Origin: Eriocheir sinensis
Lineage: Eukaryota > Arthropoda > Malacostraca > Decapoda > Varunidae
Direction: 5' to 3'
Assembly (NCBI RefSeq): GCF_024679095.1
Contig: NC_066578.1
Location: 1,139,379-1,203,378 of the forward strand
DNA length: 64,000 nucleotides
Numbering within the stretch: position 1 is the first letter of the stretch; each line of letters starts with the position of its first letter. Below the pieces are notes generated by a model. It did not search any database, was not told the origin of the DNA, and was given only the letters and a program-made list of their open reading frames with translations. Below are positions 33,186 to 45,289 of this stretch, in pieces. Made by a program: the position numbers and the translations under genes.

Positions 33186-33499
33186 TTTCTTAAAAGTCAT
33201 ATTTAATTCGTGAAGATCCTTGTGTATTCGGTGGAGTGTGGATCTATTTTGTCTCTCTTTTTTTTTTATTTAAATGTCTGCACATTAGTACATGGTATTA
33301 TCGTCTAAGCAAGTCCTCTGACTGTTAGGAGCTATATATATTTACGTAGGAGAGCCACTAGACGTACAGGTCAGCAGTGGCACGGTACCTGTGGCCATTC
33401 AGCTGGTTCTGTGGCTGGTCCTTCCTTTCATATACAGTCTCCCACTGGCCTGGTGCTGTTGATGTCTAGCTCCAGTTTATAGAGGGTGTTCTTCAGCAT

Positions 33500-35010
33500 C
33501 GAGGAGGTTCTTCATGCGGCGCAGGATAGTTCACCTTCTGGGAGGCTTTTTGCGCCGATTCTTTTCAAGGTGACGGTCAAACCGCAGCTGGGAGTCCACT
33601 TCCACGCCCAGGATGTCGACGTTGGACTGCAGAGGGATGGTGTCATTCTGAATCTCTTCAGTCTGCCGTGGAGCTCTCTCTCTCTCTCTCTCCTGAGAAT
33701 GGGATATTACCATGGCCTGGGTTTTGTCAGGGCAAACGACTTCTGCCACTCTTCCCCAGGCCATTATGTCTGCCAACTGTCTGTTGACGGACCCCTATCA
33801 CGTCCCAGCTTCCTCTTGTATGTTCTGGAGAGGGTGTAGTCATCATGTGTAAGCGCTTGTTGCCGGGATGGTTTGCAGGAGGTCGTTAAAGCATATGTTC
33901 CACAGAATAGGTCCAAGGACGGACTCTGTGAACGGAGGCCTCCACCTGGAAGTTGGTCGAGCTTCCGTTGATCGTTACGTGAGTGCCCTGCTCAATATCA
34001 GGTTTGGAGCAGCGCAGCAGGTCCTGTGATGCCTAGTTGTTGTAGTCGCTGTCAGACCGGTGGTGCCAAACGGAGTTCGAACGTTAGCCATCCAGGGCAA
34101 TCACAGAGAGGTGGCTGTCATCAAGGTGTCATGCTGTGACTTTGAGAGGAGGAGGCCTGAGGTAGAAAGGCCCTTCCGAAACCAAGGTTTCGGTGACTGC
34201 AGGTTTTCTTGAGGAAGGATGCTGACTACTCCCTGATGATCCTCTCAAATATCTTGCTGATGATTGGGAGGAGTGATATTATCTGTAATTGCCTGCCTGG
34301 ACCTGGATTTTTTTCTTGTGTACGGGTGTGACTTGGCTCTCTTCCACTGTGCAGGCCACACCCTGCTCTGCAGGCATCGCCGGGAAGATCTGGGCGAGGG
34401 CTGTGAGCCCATCGGAGCATCGCTGCAAGTGCATGGACTCACGCTGTCAGGCCTGCGCCCTGATGCTGACGCCCCTCAGATGTTCCCTGGACAGCGTCTT
34501 CAGAGATTAGCAAGCACATTTCAGTTTTGAGGCGATGAGTTGGGGAGGGTGGCGGCTGCCTGTCTGGCTCCTGGTTAATATCATCTTTTGACTGAAGTGG
34601 CTGTTATAGTCAGCTCTTTTTCCTGGCTGGTGATGGCCAGGTCTCCGTTGGTTTCTGTAAGTGGGCTACGTCTTGGGGGTATGGTTTGTTGTTCCTTCCA
34701 CCAGCTCCCACCACTGCTTCCTGGGTCGGTCGGGTTAGAGGACGCTTTCCTCCTGTCGGTGTCCCACCTTTCTTTTGCCCACTTTGCTGTCCTCACATAT
34801 TTTTTGCAGGTACCTGTCTGTGTTAATGCCTTATTCTGCGTGGGTGTCTTTTTATATCTTGTCCAAGTTTTATTTCCTTTTCGCTGCACATTACACCTGT
34901 ACCTGAACCAAGGTTGGCCTTTTGGCTGATGAGTAGGTGTTGGTGGGGACGTATTGCTGGACGGTGTTGAGGACAGTGGTGAGGGCGGAGACGTCATGTT
35001 GTGGGTCACC
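33500..35010 (-). pseudogene. Jockey-like LINE, endonuclease end through RT, decayed
   Basis: Minus-strand pieces in order: GQPWFRYRCNVQRKGNKTWT, RYKKTPTQ, CKKYVRTAKWAKERW (34.95-34.75 kb; the linker before RT); CLQSRVWPAQWKRAK, SLLPIISKIFERIIRE (34.40-34.23 kb; the Y-R-P-I-S-L-L region); an A-Y-x-H-D-D-Y-T segment near 33.85 kb where an intact element has the catalytic A-Y-A-D-D; then MADIMAWGR, CPDKTQAMVIS, IPLQSNVDILGVEVDSQLRF (33.78-33.56 kb). Multiple frameshifts, an extra residue in the catalytic motif and a CT-run insertion near 33.68 kb make it inactive. An intact protein would be an endonuclease-RT for target-primed retrotransposition. Confidence 0.87.
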
Positions 35011-35030
35011 GTTAAGGACTGTGCCCCAAG

Positions 35031-35033
<3 letters not shown>

Positions 35034-35104
<71 letters not shown>

Positions 35105-35480
35105 TTTATCTCTTCCCAAATAAATCATTCAGCTATCTTCAATGTTTTAAGTGATCATTAATTGTCCTCCTCCTCCTCCTCCTCCTCCTCCTCCTCCTTC
35201 CCTCCCATCCTCCGTCTATCACACTATCTCTCGTCTTCTGACCTTTCTCCCTTTCCTTCTCTATCTCTTCATCTATCTATCTATTTTATCTCTCTCTCTT
35301 CATCGTTTCTCCTCCTCCCTCTTATTTATCTTTTTCTTTCCTTTCACCATTATCTATGTTTGTTAAGCCATTCCATTTTCTCTCCCTGCCTCGTCTCCCT
35401 CTCCTCCTCTCCTCTCTCCTCTCTCCCTCTGCCCTCTCTGCCTCTCCAACCACCCTCTGCCCCTCCGCCGGCTTAACTGT
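35034..35480. repeat. (CT)n, (CCT)n and CT-rich tract
   Basis: CT run 35034-35101, CCT triplets 35165-35200, ATCT tetranucleotides near 35270-35285, then plain polypyrimidine. Confidence 0.93.
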
Positions 35481-35640
35481 TGCCTTCATTAATGTTTTTA
35501 CACGCAATTCTTGGTCCAAAGTTGACCCAGCTGGAAGGAAAGTATCCTGAGTTGTAGGGCCTGCGTTCCAGGTTTTACTCTCATCCTTTCTTTCTTTCTT
35601 CCTCTGTTTTGGGGGAGACCGTTATGTGTTTTGTATGCCC

Positions 35641-35645
<5 letters not shown>

Positions 35646-35683
<38 letters not shown>

Positions 35684-36310
35684 AATGTATCTTAACTTAC
35701 ATTCCTCCTTCCTTCATACATAATTTATTATCTCTCTCTCAATTTGCACTTCCTTCCCCTGTCGCAACCAGACCTTCCCTCCTTCTCCCTCCCTCTCCTC
35801 CTCCTTCCACCTTGGCCCATCCACCCCAACTCTCCCCCCATTTTTCCCCCTCCTCCCTTCCCCCTCCCCCTTCCGTGTCTCTCCCTCATTCTCCCTTTTC
35901 ACCTTCTCCTTTTCCTCTTCCCTCTCCCTTCCTTCCCACCCTCACTTCTCCTCCCCTTCCTTGTCGCCTCACCACTCTTGCACTCCCTCTTCTTCTTCTC
36001 CCCTTCTTCTTCCCTTCCTCTCCTTTCCTTCCCATCTCTCTCTCTCTCTCTATCTTCTTTTCTTCTCTTCCCCTTTTCCCTGTTTCCTTCCCCACTCCAC
36101 TTCCTCTTCCCCTTCCTCCCTTCCTCATCCCCCACCAATTTTCACCTCCCTTCTTCCCCCTCCTTCCCTTCCTCCTCTTCCTCAAGGCTACTTGCCTTCC
36201 TTCCTCTCTCTCACCCTTCCTCCTCCTTCCTGTTTCTTCCCAGAACTTTCTCTCCCTCTCCTCCCTTCCCCCCACCTCTTCCTCCCATCTCCCCCATTCC
36301 TCACACAAAC
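35646..36310. repeat. (GT)n and polypyrimidine block
   Basis: GT run 35646-35680; then ~600 bp of almost pure C/T on the + strand (35700-36305) without a clear period. Confidence 0.85.
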
Positions 36311-36439
36311 ACGCTGCCAGGCAATGTTATTATGTCGTGTCATACCCATTCTGACTTCCACTGTGTGATGAGGCGGCTGGCGGGCAGAGTCACCTGTCCG
36401 CCCCTCTCATTAAAGTTGCACAGGTAGCCTGCTCACGTC

Positions 36440-37545
36440 ACAGAACTCTCTCTCTACCTCCTTGACCTCCTCTTTCTCCTCCTCCTCCTCCTTCTCCTCC
36501 CCCTCCTCTACATGTTTTCCTCCATACCAGAAATCACCAAAAATTTCTTACCTCCTCCTCTGCCTCTCTTCCTCTTCCTGCCTGTCTTCCTCTTTTGTCT
36601 TTCCTTCTTCCTCTTTCTCTCATCCCTATTTTTTCCTTCTGGCCCCACTTCATCCACCTCCAATCCTCCCCCTCCCCTCCCTCTCTCCTCTTCCTCTCCT
36701 TTTGTCCCTCCTCCTCCTCCTCTTCCTCTCTCCCTCTTTCACATCAAAGTTTATCGTCCTGGGAACATCCCTCCTTCTTTCTCCTCTTTCTCCATCTCCT
36801 CTTCCATCTTGCTCCTCCTCCTCCTCCCTCCCTCCTCCTCTTTTTCCTCTTCCCATGCCCTTTCACTTACTCTTTTTCCCCCCTCTTCGCCTTTCTTCCT
36901 CCTTCCTGTTTCCTGCCCTTCCCCTTCCTTCTTCTCTTTTCTTCTCTTCCTATTCCTTCATGCTGCCTCCTCATCCCTCCCTCCCTCCTCTCCTCCCTCG
37001 TCTCGGTTTTCCTTTCACGTCCATCCGCTTTCTTCCCTTCGCCTTCTTCCTTCTTCCTCCTCCTCTTCCTCCTCCTTCTTGTCCTATTTCTTCCTTCTAC
37101 GCCCATCCGCTTTCTTTCTTCTTTCGGCTTTCTTCCTTCCTCCTCCTCCTCCTCTTTTCTCCCCTTCTTCTTTGCCCTTCCTCTTCCCTTACCAGAATCA
37201 ACAGTATCCACAAACATCCTTTCTTCCTTCTCCTTCTTTCCACCTCATTCTCTCCTTATTCCCTTTTATTTCTTGTCCTTCTTCATCTCCTTCTCTCTTT
37301 TCCTTCTCCTTTCCTCCTCCTCCTCTCTCCTCCTCCCTCTTTTCCTCTCCCCTTTCCTCCTATAGCTCCTTCCTCCTCCTCTTTCTCCTCTTCCTCCTCC
37401 TCCCTTGTCCTCCTTTTCCTCTTCCTCCTCCGTCTTTCCTCTTTCCCACTCCTCCGAGGTTCTTCCTCCTCCTCCTCCTCCTCCTTTTTCTTCCTCCTCC
37501 CTCCCCTCCTTCTTTCCTCCTCTCTTCCGTCCTCGCTGTCTGTTC
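36440..37545. repeat. 1.1-kb polypyrimidine block
   Basis: C/T-rich with CCTCCT and TTCTTCC triplets. CGTC/GCCCATCCGCTTTCTTCC occurs at about 37018 and 37102. The 362- and 367-codon S/L/F/P frames overlap in two phases and reflect composition only. Confidence 0.85.
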
Positions 37546-37660
37546 AGTAGATGAAGCTCTCGTTCTTGCGCCATCTTGCTCAATACCTGCCTGGTTCTGG
37601 CAAGGAGGGAGCTGAGCTATTTTATTATTTATTTATTCTGCCTTTTCCACCTGATTACGA

Positions 37661-37662
<2 letters not shown>

Positions 37663-37717
<55 letters not shown>

Positions 37718-38195
37718 TGCACACCTACACAGTGCACGCGTTGGTTTTAAAAGCCAAAGATCATCCCAGGAAGTTTAAAGTGAAGAGCGTGTCCTTTTAG
37801 CCCCAGCAGCTGATAGCATGTTAAAGAGTGGTTTGGCAGCATCGTTTGACAACACGAGAATTCAGAGCTGTTAGTAGGAAATTGTCAATAAATGAGAATA
37901 TAAGACTGCATAATGATCAAACTCACACTCACACACACCACACACACACCACGCACTCCACTCACAGACACACATCGACGCTTCAATGCCAAGAGACAAC
38001 ACGAGGAACCAGACAGGTGGGAAAATAAGTCAACAAATGAGATCAAACTCACACACACACATACACACACACACTCACTCAGACACACGTGGTGAGCTGA
38101 GTCTCCCAGTGTCAATAAATGAGAACAAAGTGCATATGACTCAAATCCCACACACACACTCACTCACCACGCACTCACCACAGACACACGCAAGG
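37663..38195. repeat. (AC)n and recurring CACACTCACTC/GAGAACA repeats
   Basis: AC run 37663-37715. Then GTCAATAAATGAGAA(T/C)A, CATA(T)ATGA(C)TCAAA(C/T)(T)C and ACACACAC...CACTCACT repeat at about 37887, 38027 and 38110, a ~100-bp degenerate tandem with CA-rich cores. Confidence 0.8.
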
Positions 38196-38309
38196 AAATC
38201 GAGGTTTAAATGACCTATGTAAAGTTCTGAATAAAAAATATCAAAAGCAAAGTCTCAAATATCTAGCGCTAAAGAGAAAATGGGTAGAAGCTGATCACAC
38301 TTGTTGTTG

Positions 38310-38500
38310 AGGCTGGGCAGACCAGAGGAGGAGGAGGAGGAGAGGTAAGAGGTTTGTATAGGGAGGGAGGAGGAGGTAAAGGAGGAAGAGTGAGGGAGGA
38401 ATGAGGAGGAGGGTAAGAGGTTTGGTAGGGAGGAGGAGGAGGCAAAGAGGGAGGAGAAGAGGAGGAGGAAGAGGAGGAGGGAATGAGGGCAGGTCACAGA
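38310..38500. repeat. GGA-rich tract
   Basis: GAGGAGGAGGAGGAG-type sequence; GGTAAGAGGTTTGTATAGGG and GGTAAGAGGTTTGGTAGGGA are a duplicated pair ~66 bp apart. Confidence 0.85.
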
Positions 38501-38519
38501 AGAAGGCAGATTGAGCTGC

Positions 38520-39460
38520 ACGGAGTAGCTGCCTTTCCTTTCTCCTTCCTTCTTCTTCCTTCTCTCTCTTTTCTTTCTTTTTTTGCCTTTTCGTTCTGCC
38601 CTTCTTCTTTCCTTGTGGTTTTATCTTCATCATCTTATTATTCACTTATTTTCCATGTCTTTTTTTTCTTCTTTATATTTACCTTCATCATCACTTTTTA
38701 TCGCTGTTCCCTCTTCTTTCTCCTCTTCTTCCTCTTCTTTTTTTCTTCGTTCTCTCTTTTCCGTTCTGTTTTCGTCTTCTCCATTTTTTTTTCCTATTTT
38801 TTCCATGCTTTTTCTTCTTCAATTTATTACTTTTATCTTCATTCTTGTTATTTTCACCGTCTCTTCTTCCTCTTTTCTTCCTCCTCTTTTCCTTCTTCTT
38901 TCTTTCTGTCTTCTTTATCGCTGCTTTCGTCTTCCATCTTTTTTTTCCTATTTTTCCATGCTTTTTCTTCTTCAATATATTAGCGTCTCATTTGTTTTCT
39001 TTCACTGTTCTTCCCTTTCCTCCTTTTTCCTCTTCTTTCTTCTTCGTTCTCTTTTATCGTTCTGTTTTCGTCTTCATCTTTTTTTTCCTATTTTTCCATG
39101 CTTTTTTCTTCAATATATTAGTTATGTCTTCATTCTTTACTTTCTTTCACTGTTCAATTTTCTTCCTTCTATTCCTCCTCTTCTTTTCTTCTTCGTCCTC
39201 TCATTCTTACTCTTTTTCCTACTTCTTCCTCCTCTTCTTCCTTTTCTTCTCTCGTCCTGTCTTCTTCTTATCTTTATCTTCATCTCTCACTTTCTCCTTT
39301 CCTCCCATGTCATATTTTATCATCATTATCATTATTTTCATCGTCTCTTTTTATCACTCCTCCACCATTCCTTTTTTTCTCTCTCTCTCTCATTTCTCCG
39401 TTTCCTCCTTCGTTTACCCTTCGACCGTTTTCCTTAATATTTCTTCCTTATCTCCTCCTT
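38520..39460. repeat. T-rich/CT-rich minisatellite, ~130-155-bp unit
   Basis: TTTTTTTCCTATTTTTCCAT, GCTTTTTCTTCTTCAATATA, TTCCTCTTTTCTTC recur near 38785, 38938 and 39078. The F/S/L frames are artefacts. Confidence 0.85.
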
Positions 39461-39640
39461 AGAGAGAGATGAGACAACATTAACACACGTAGAGACGCTA
39501 ACCGCCGCCTCCTCAATGCAAGGAGGGCCGCCAGCAGTATTCCCTCTTAAGGCACTCAGTGATGATGCTCGCCGCGTGGTGATGATCTGGGCCGTAATGA
39601 GCGTCTTGCTGTTGTTTACGCTAATGAGCCACGAGGTGGC

Positions 39641-39828
<188 letters not shown>

Positions 39829-40049
39829 CTCATCTTTCTTTTCTCATTTCTATTTTTCTATTTTCTTTCTCTCTCTCTTTATTCAAACATGATACATACA
39901 CCACCACTTACAAACCCAAAGGTGACCATGTCCTGCCTTTCAAAGGCATGCACCTATGTGCATTCACATAAACTATAAAAAAATATATATAAAAAAAAAA
40001 AAACGTGCCAATACAGAATAATACATGTATGCATCGAACTGTATCACTA

Positions 40050-40500
40050 CTCCACCACGAATGTCAGTGGAGAGTGGGGGATATTCAGTGGTGGGCCGAC
40101 AGTTTTATTTTTGGTGTTCATCTCCTGATTTTGGGTGCACAGGCTGTGAACATGTTCCACATCCGACAGATTCTCTTCCCGAAAAGGTGCGTTGTTGGCT
40201 GGCATGGGGAACGCGGCACTCCACTGCGTCACCACGGATGCACCGCCTTTTGTCCTGCGTGCAGGATTCTCAGGTTATGGTAAATGCCAGATGTTGCAGC
40301 ACTTGGACCCCTGTGCCCTGTGGGGAAGCAAATTTACAAGAGCAGTTACGTCCCTGCGGTGTTCCATGGAGTCGACGGAGCTGCTGGTGAGTTTCTGCCC
40401 GGTTGGGGTCTGCCAACCACCAGTCGCAGGTGCCCGTCTCTGGATGGCGGAGTCTCCCGCTGTGCGAGGCAGCACACGACATTCAAGAGAGGGCAGCATA
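40050..40500 (-). pseudogene. LINE RT C-terminal remnant
   Basis: The minus strand reads ECRVLPRTAGDSAIQRRAPA, TSSSVDSMEHRRDVTALVNL. This matches the L-D-S-L-E-H-R-R-D-V-A-A-L-x-V segment near the end of jockey-type RTs. The following K-A-Q region is frameshifted and the rest is barely readable. No catalytic motif remains. Confidence 0.65.
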
Positions 40501-41014
40501 CTCTAAGTAAGGCGCTGTTACACATTGCGGCAATGCCACCGACACACATCTGATCTGATCTGATTCAGACCATTCAGGCATAAATAGCCCCTTTTCTGTC
40601 GAGGCCACAACTTCGGTACAGACTCTCTCGGGAGTGAGGGTGTTTTAATGCCCCCAAGCCCTGGCATCCCGTTCTTTTCCGTTACTTGATTCATATTCGG
40701 GCTGTTAGCGATGATAGGCTGAGAAGGAAGGAGAGGAGGGGAGGAGAAGAAGGGGAGGAGAGGCCTGAGGCGTGACCTGGCCTCATCAGGGGAGCATTGA
40801 GGCCTACAGGGGCGAGGGAACGGAGAGGCAGCACAGGAGGGAGGGATTCAGGAAGAGGCAAAGAGAGGTGGGAGGCAGACGTAGATTACATGACCTTCCT
40901 CACCCACGCGCGCCCAAGGAAGGTGGAGAAGGCTGAGGAACGGCGGGCATGGTGTAAGTGATGTATTTTCTCCCATTTTCCCTCGCCTCCTGATCCCCCT
41001 GACCTGCATAATGT

Positions 41015-41015
<1 letters not shown>
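40501..41015. other. Unassigned sequence
   Basis: Unique, with GGAGAGGAGGGGAGGAGAAG purine patch near 40728. No gene supported. Confidence 0.35.
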
Positions 41016-41055
<40 letters not shown>

Positions 41056-41175
41056 CACGACCCATCTACTGTGCTCTGGGGCAAGAGAGAGAGAGAGAGG
41101 AGAGAAGCAGCAGTGTGAAATGTATAAGAGCGCAATTACAAAGCCGCACACTGCTGCACCGCCTGTCTGCACGTC

Positions 41176-41207
<32 letters not shown>

Positions 41208-41340
41208 AATACATTAATTAGTTTTTACCACCACCCACATTTTTGGGTAAATGATTGATGATACCTGCTCATCGTCTGAGAGAGAGAGAGAGAGAAGAGA
41301 GAGAGAGGAGAGATGAAAGAGAGAGAGAGAGAGGGGGAGT
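41016..41340. repeat. (AC)n with alternating short GA, CT, GA runs
   Basis: AC run 41018-41053; GA 41083-41100; CT 41175-41200; GA 41278-41330. The GA and CT runs are mutually complementary, so the region can fold on itself. Confidence 0.92.
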
Positions 41341-42340
41341 AACACAGGGTTCAGTACCTCATCCTCACACACTGGTGGTTCAGCCTCGATGATCTTTCCC
41401 ATTTCAAACGACCGACGGGATGTTGTGTTGCCGTTCTGCGGACATCACATAATTTTAATTTCTATCATTCGTGTTCACTGAACCACTTGAGGTAGGAACT
41501 TATTACACCCCCAAAGACAAGTACGTTGGTGAAAAGGGGAGTGTAAGCAGTAAATTTAAATGTTGACGCTCAGTTTTGCATCATGTTTTGGTTCGTGATG
41601 TGACATCGAGAATAAAGAAGGATTCCATCCACAATTTGTAGCGTTGAAGGTTGGAAAAATCCTTCGATCAGTTCCTCCTGCGACGCGGAAGGAGTACATA
41701 ACACAGCCTTCCCTTAGCATAGCATGAAAGGAAGAGACCACATTAGCTGCTTCGTTTTAGCACTCTGACTAATACAATGTCCTTCACAAGTTGAAGAAAA
41801 ACAACTACATCGCATCTATAGTGAAGTTCCAATCAAAATACATATGCATCAGCTAATATAAGATTCATTATTCTTAAACGAAATGTTTTGAATGATGCAG
41901 CCTAAATATCTGCTTCGTTGAAATGACAAACTGGTTCAATGAGTAGTTGGTGAGAAGCAAAGGATTGAGGAGATCGTAGCAAATACATTAATTGAAAATG
42001 TACGCGGAGTTTGCTCATATTTACAATTGAACTTTGATTTTAAGTTACCATTTAAAGAATCTGATATTTATGAATATTTGATAAGAGACACCTTTATGAG
42101 AGACTACGCTTTAATTTTTACACAAACTTCTAAAGACTGAATTGGTCTGGGAGTACAGTTATCAGACTTCATCATGAACCTTAGGTATTCATTCATTCAT
42201 TCAACATCGACGTTGCTGATAAACTGAGAACAGTGGAAGCTCAAGAATGCCCTGAGGGGCCTTGATTTTTATGTAGTGTTAGACGGCTTAATTAATGGCC
42301 TACATTTTGTCTGTTGCTCAGACAAGTTTACGATCTATTT
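41341..42340. other. Unassigned AT-rich sequence
   Basis: About 1 kb of AT-rich unique DNA. No frame longer than ~60 codons with any motif. Nothing recognised. Confidence 0.4.
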
Positions 42341-42640
42341 ATTGACATTATAATCGACAGTTATTTATTTGATTTTGTAATGTAGATACTGAACTTTATC
42401 AAACGTTCTTTTGAAAATCCAAACTATGCACACAGTGATAAGGTTTCCGTCGAAGTTTTTTGAAAAAGGTCATTGTAAAAGTTTAACGTTGTGACCTTTT
42501 GTGAGCCTCGTAATCAGTGTTGTAAATTTTATCAGTGATTAACTTGCACCCCAGTTTCTGTCTATAAATCTTCAGTAGCTTGTCACAAATGGAGTTACTG
42601 GATGTAAGCATATGACTCTTTTGTACTTTTTGTCACACAT
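42341..42640 (-). pseudogene. LINE RT fragment around the D-F-x-K-A-F-D motif
   Basis: On the minus strand near 42430-42385: VCIVWIFKRTFDKVQY, which corresponds to V-V-Y-L-D-F-x-K-A-F-D-K-V-x-H of non-LTR RTs with two altered residues. Upstream minus sequence (SICDKLLKIYRQKLGCKLI) may be the preceding linker. The first catalytic aspartate position is changed. Inactive and short. Confidence 0.5.
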
Positions 42641-42707
42641 CTTTCTGGTTGAGACGTGACGCTTCCACCTTCAGCTAGTAGAGTACACATTCCCAAAGGG
42701 TCATACA

Positions 42708-42780
42708 AAAGGAAAGTTTCGTTTAGCCGGCGCAAGACCAGGTCATCTCCGGGGAGACACAGGAGGGGAAGGAATTATAG
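42708..42780 (-). mobile_element. 5'-truncated SINE family 6 with perfect 12-bp target duplication
   Basis: Only the SINE 3' end is present: minus strand TATAATTCCTTCCCCTCC ... TTGCGCCGGCTAAACGAAAC, matching the last ~70 bp of the full-length copy at 27761-28015. AAGGGTCATACA occurs at 42696-42707 and again at 42781-42792, directly outside both ends. Confidence 0.85.
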
Positions 42781-42792
42781 AAGGGTCATACA

Positions 42793-43030
42793 GAAATGGA
42801 AGAGATATGAATGACTAAGTATTTCTGCAGTTTATTATTTTTTCATCTTATCTGCTGGTCAGGTATAGACTCTATTTCTATAAATAAACTGCACTTATCT
42901 CAAATCGTTATCGGTGTAGTTATTTGTGGTTGAGATGGCGTATGAACTTGAGTTTTGAAACTAAAATTGACTTATAAAATATGACATCACATGCTGGCAA
43001 TTGCAAGGGCTTTTCAGTCGTAGTTACATC
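42793..43030. other. Unassigned AT-rich sequence
   Basis: AT-rich unique DNA; nothing recognised. Confidence 0.35.
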
Positions 43031-43035
43031 GCGTT

Positions 43036-43150
43036 GTTTTTTTTTACAACAAAGGAGATACATAAGCAGAAACAGAAATACACAATAAAACAGTCTGCTA
43101 CTGGTTACCCTGTAAGAATCCGAAGAGGTACGAAAGGGGGGGTCAATTAC
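43036..43150. repeat. Dispersed T-run/'CCCGCTACT' repeat, diverged copy
   Basis: T-run, ACAACAAAGGAGATACATAA, AAAACAGTCTGCTACTGGTT, CGAAGAGGTACGAAAGGGGG, GTCAAT, in the order of the better copies. Confidence 0.65.
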
Positions 43151-44340
43151 GGTTACATGAAAATATTTCCTGATTTCATTTTTTTTTGTATATCTGGAAA
43201 ATGTCTTAGAGTACTTTTACAGTTGACTATTTTTTCATACCTTGTTTGCTGATATACCAATTATTTTTTCACTGCCGCCTGGGTTCACGACAAATTGGTA
43301 TATTCACATTTGCACCACTTTGTCGGCAATGATAATACAGTTTGGCAAGACATATAATGCAATTCAACTTACTGTCACGCAAAAAAAAAGACAAGCGTTC
43401 AAGGAGGACTTTAAATTATCATTCTCGGTACAGCTTTACTTTTTATTCTTTCCAAGCTTAAAAAAATGATTTCCGTCGACAACATTACGCGAGTTATGGG
43501 CTTTGAATACTAACCCCTCTTTTTCACTAACAACATTTGACACGTTTTAAATTATTCACCACTTATTCATTCTCTCTCATCCTCTCACTAACAATATTTA
43601 ATACGTTTTAAATCATTCACTATTTTATCTATCTTACTCCCCACTCTCTCTCACGCCTCTTTCCTGCTTTTTATTTAGACTTTATCCTTTGTTTTCTATT
43701 TCATTTATCGCCCATTTACTCTGGTCATCCTTTCCTAACTCTCTCTCTTCCAGCCATTTTATCTCCTCCATCCCTCCTCATCTTTATATCTCACCTGTTT
43801 CTCTCCTCCCACTTTCACACCACTCCCTCGCTCTCTCCTTCACCTTTTTTTATCCATTCTAAGTTATCGCCGTTCGTCGCCCCCTCCTCTCTCTCTCCTG
43901 GCCATAATATAAATGTGTTACCTTCCTCCACGCCTCCTCATCTTACCTTTCTAGTTTCTCTCCTCCCTCCCTCCTCCTCCATGTTTCATCTCTGAAGCTC
44001 TTCCACGTCCTCTTCTTACCCTTCCTCTACCTCCCTGCCTTTCTTTCTTCCGGCCTTGTCCCCTTCCCACCTCGTGCCTCTGCTCCACCAGCCGTCATTT
44101 CCTCCCTACCTGGTATACTTCCTGGTTTCTCCACCTTCCCCAAGTGCTCCATAGAGTCAAAGAAGCAAAGGAGGCGGAGAGTGAGGTGAGGAGGAGCAGG
44201 CCGGAGGAGTCTTCATTGTGAGGCCGCGAGGGACACGGCTTGCTACTCAGAGCTTGGCCCTCCCCTGCCCGGCACTCCTCCGACCCCTTCCTCTGTCTCT
44301 CTCCCTTCTCCTCTCTCTCTTCTTTGTCCTTCCCTCCAGG
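43151..44340. other. Unassigned AT-rich then CT-rich sequence
   Basis: To 43550 AT-rich unique; then pyrimidine-rich. CACTAACAA(C/T)ATTT(G/A)A, (C)ACGTTTTAAAT(T/C)ATTCAC occurs twice near 43527 and 43586, a ~60-bp duplication. No gene supported. Confidence 0.45.
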
Positions 44341-44513
<173 letters not shown>

Positions 44514-44739
44514 TAGGTCCGTCCCTCTCCTCCTCTCTGCTCTTTCCTTCTTTTAATTCCTGCTTGTTAGCTTTGTGTTTGTTTGTTGAATGCTTTCATT
44601 GTGTTTGTTTACCATGTGTGTGTGTGTGTGTGTGGCGCCCAAAGTGTTTATTTGCGTTTATCGCAGCAAGTTAACTCTCTCTCTCTCTCAAATCGGTAGA
44701 CTATTCCACTAAAACATTCCCTCCTCCAAGCCGTCTCTT

Positions 44740-45060
44740 CCTTTGCCCTCCTTTACCCTTCCCTTCCCTCCTCTCTCCCTTTCTCCCTCATTCAACTCCA
44801 CGTTCCCTCCTCCTCCTCCTCCTCCTCCTCCTCCTGCACCTCCTCCTCCTCCTCCTCTCCCACCTCCACCTGCACACTGCTTAATTACCTACCCTTATAT
44901 CATTCCACGCCTCCACCAGCCCCCACTCTCTCCTCCCCTCCTTCCCCCTCTTCCTTCCTCTTCCCTTCTTCCCACTATCTGCTGCTGTTGCCCTCTCCTC
45001 CTTCCTGCCCTCCTCGTCGTGCCCCTGTCCACCCTAACTCCCATATTTCCCATACAAATA
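44740..45060. repeat. CCT-triplet and polypyrimidine block
   Basis: CCTCCTCCT run 44806-44862 in C/T-rich sequence. Confidence 0.88.
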
Positions 45061-45289
45061 CGCGCCAAGCAACGTTATGGCGGCGTCACATCTCTTCAAT
45101 TTCCACTGTGTGACGAGGCGGAGGCCCTGCAAGGAGAGTCTGGGGCACGGAGGCAAGGGAAGGAAGGGGGTACGGGGAGAAATAAGGTAGAACCGGGAAG
45201 GAGGGAGAAAACGACTGAGAATGGAGGGGGGACAGTCCTTGAGAAAATTAAGACAGACAAACTTATCAGGTTTCTAGGAGACAACAATA

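Noticed and set aside
36462..37615. Overlapping + frames of 362 and 367 codons
   Set aside because: Same reason: C/T-only sequence stays open in several phases.
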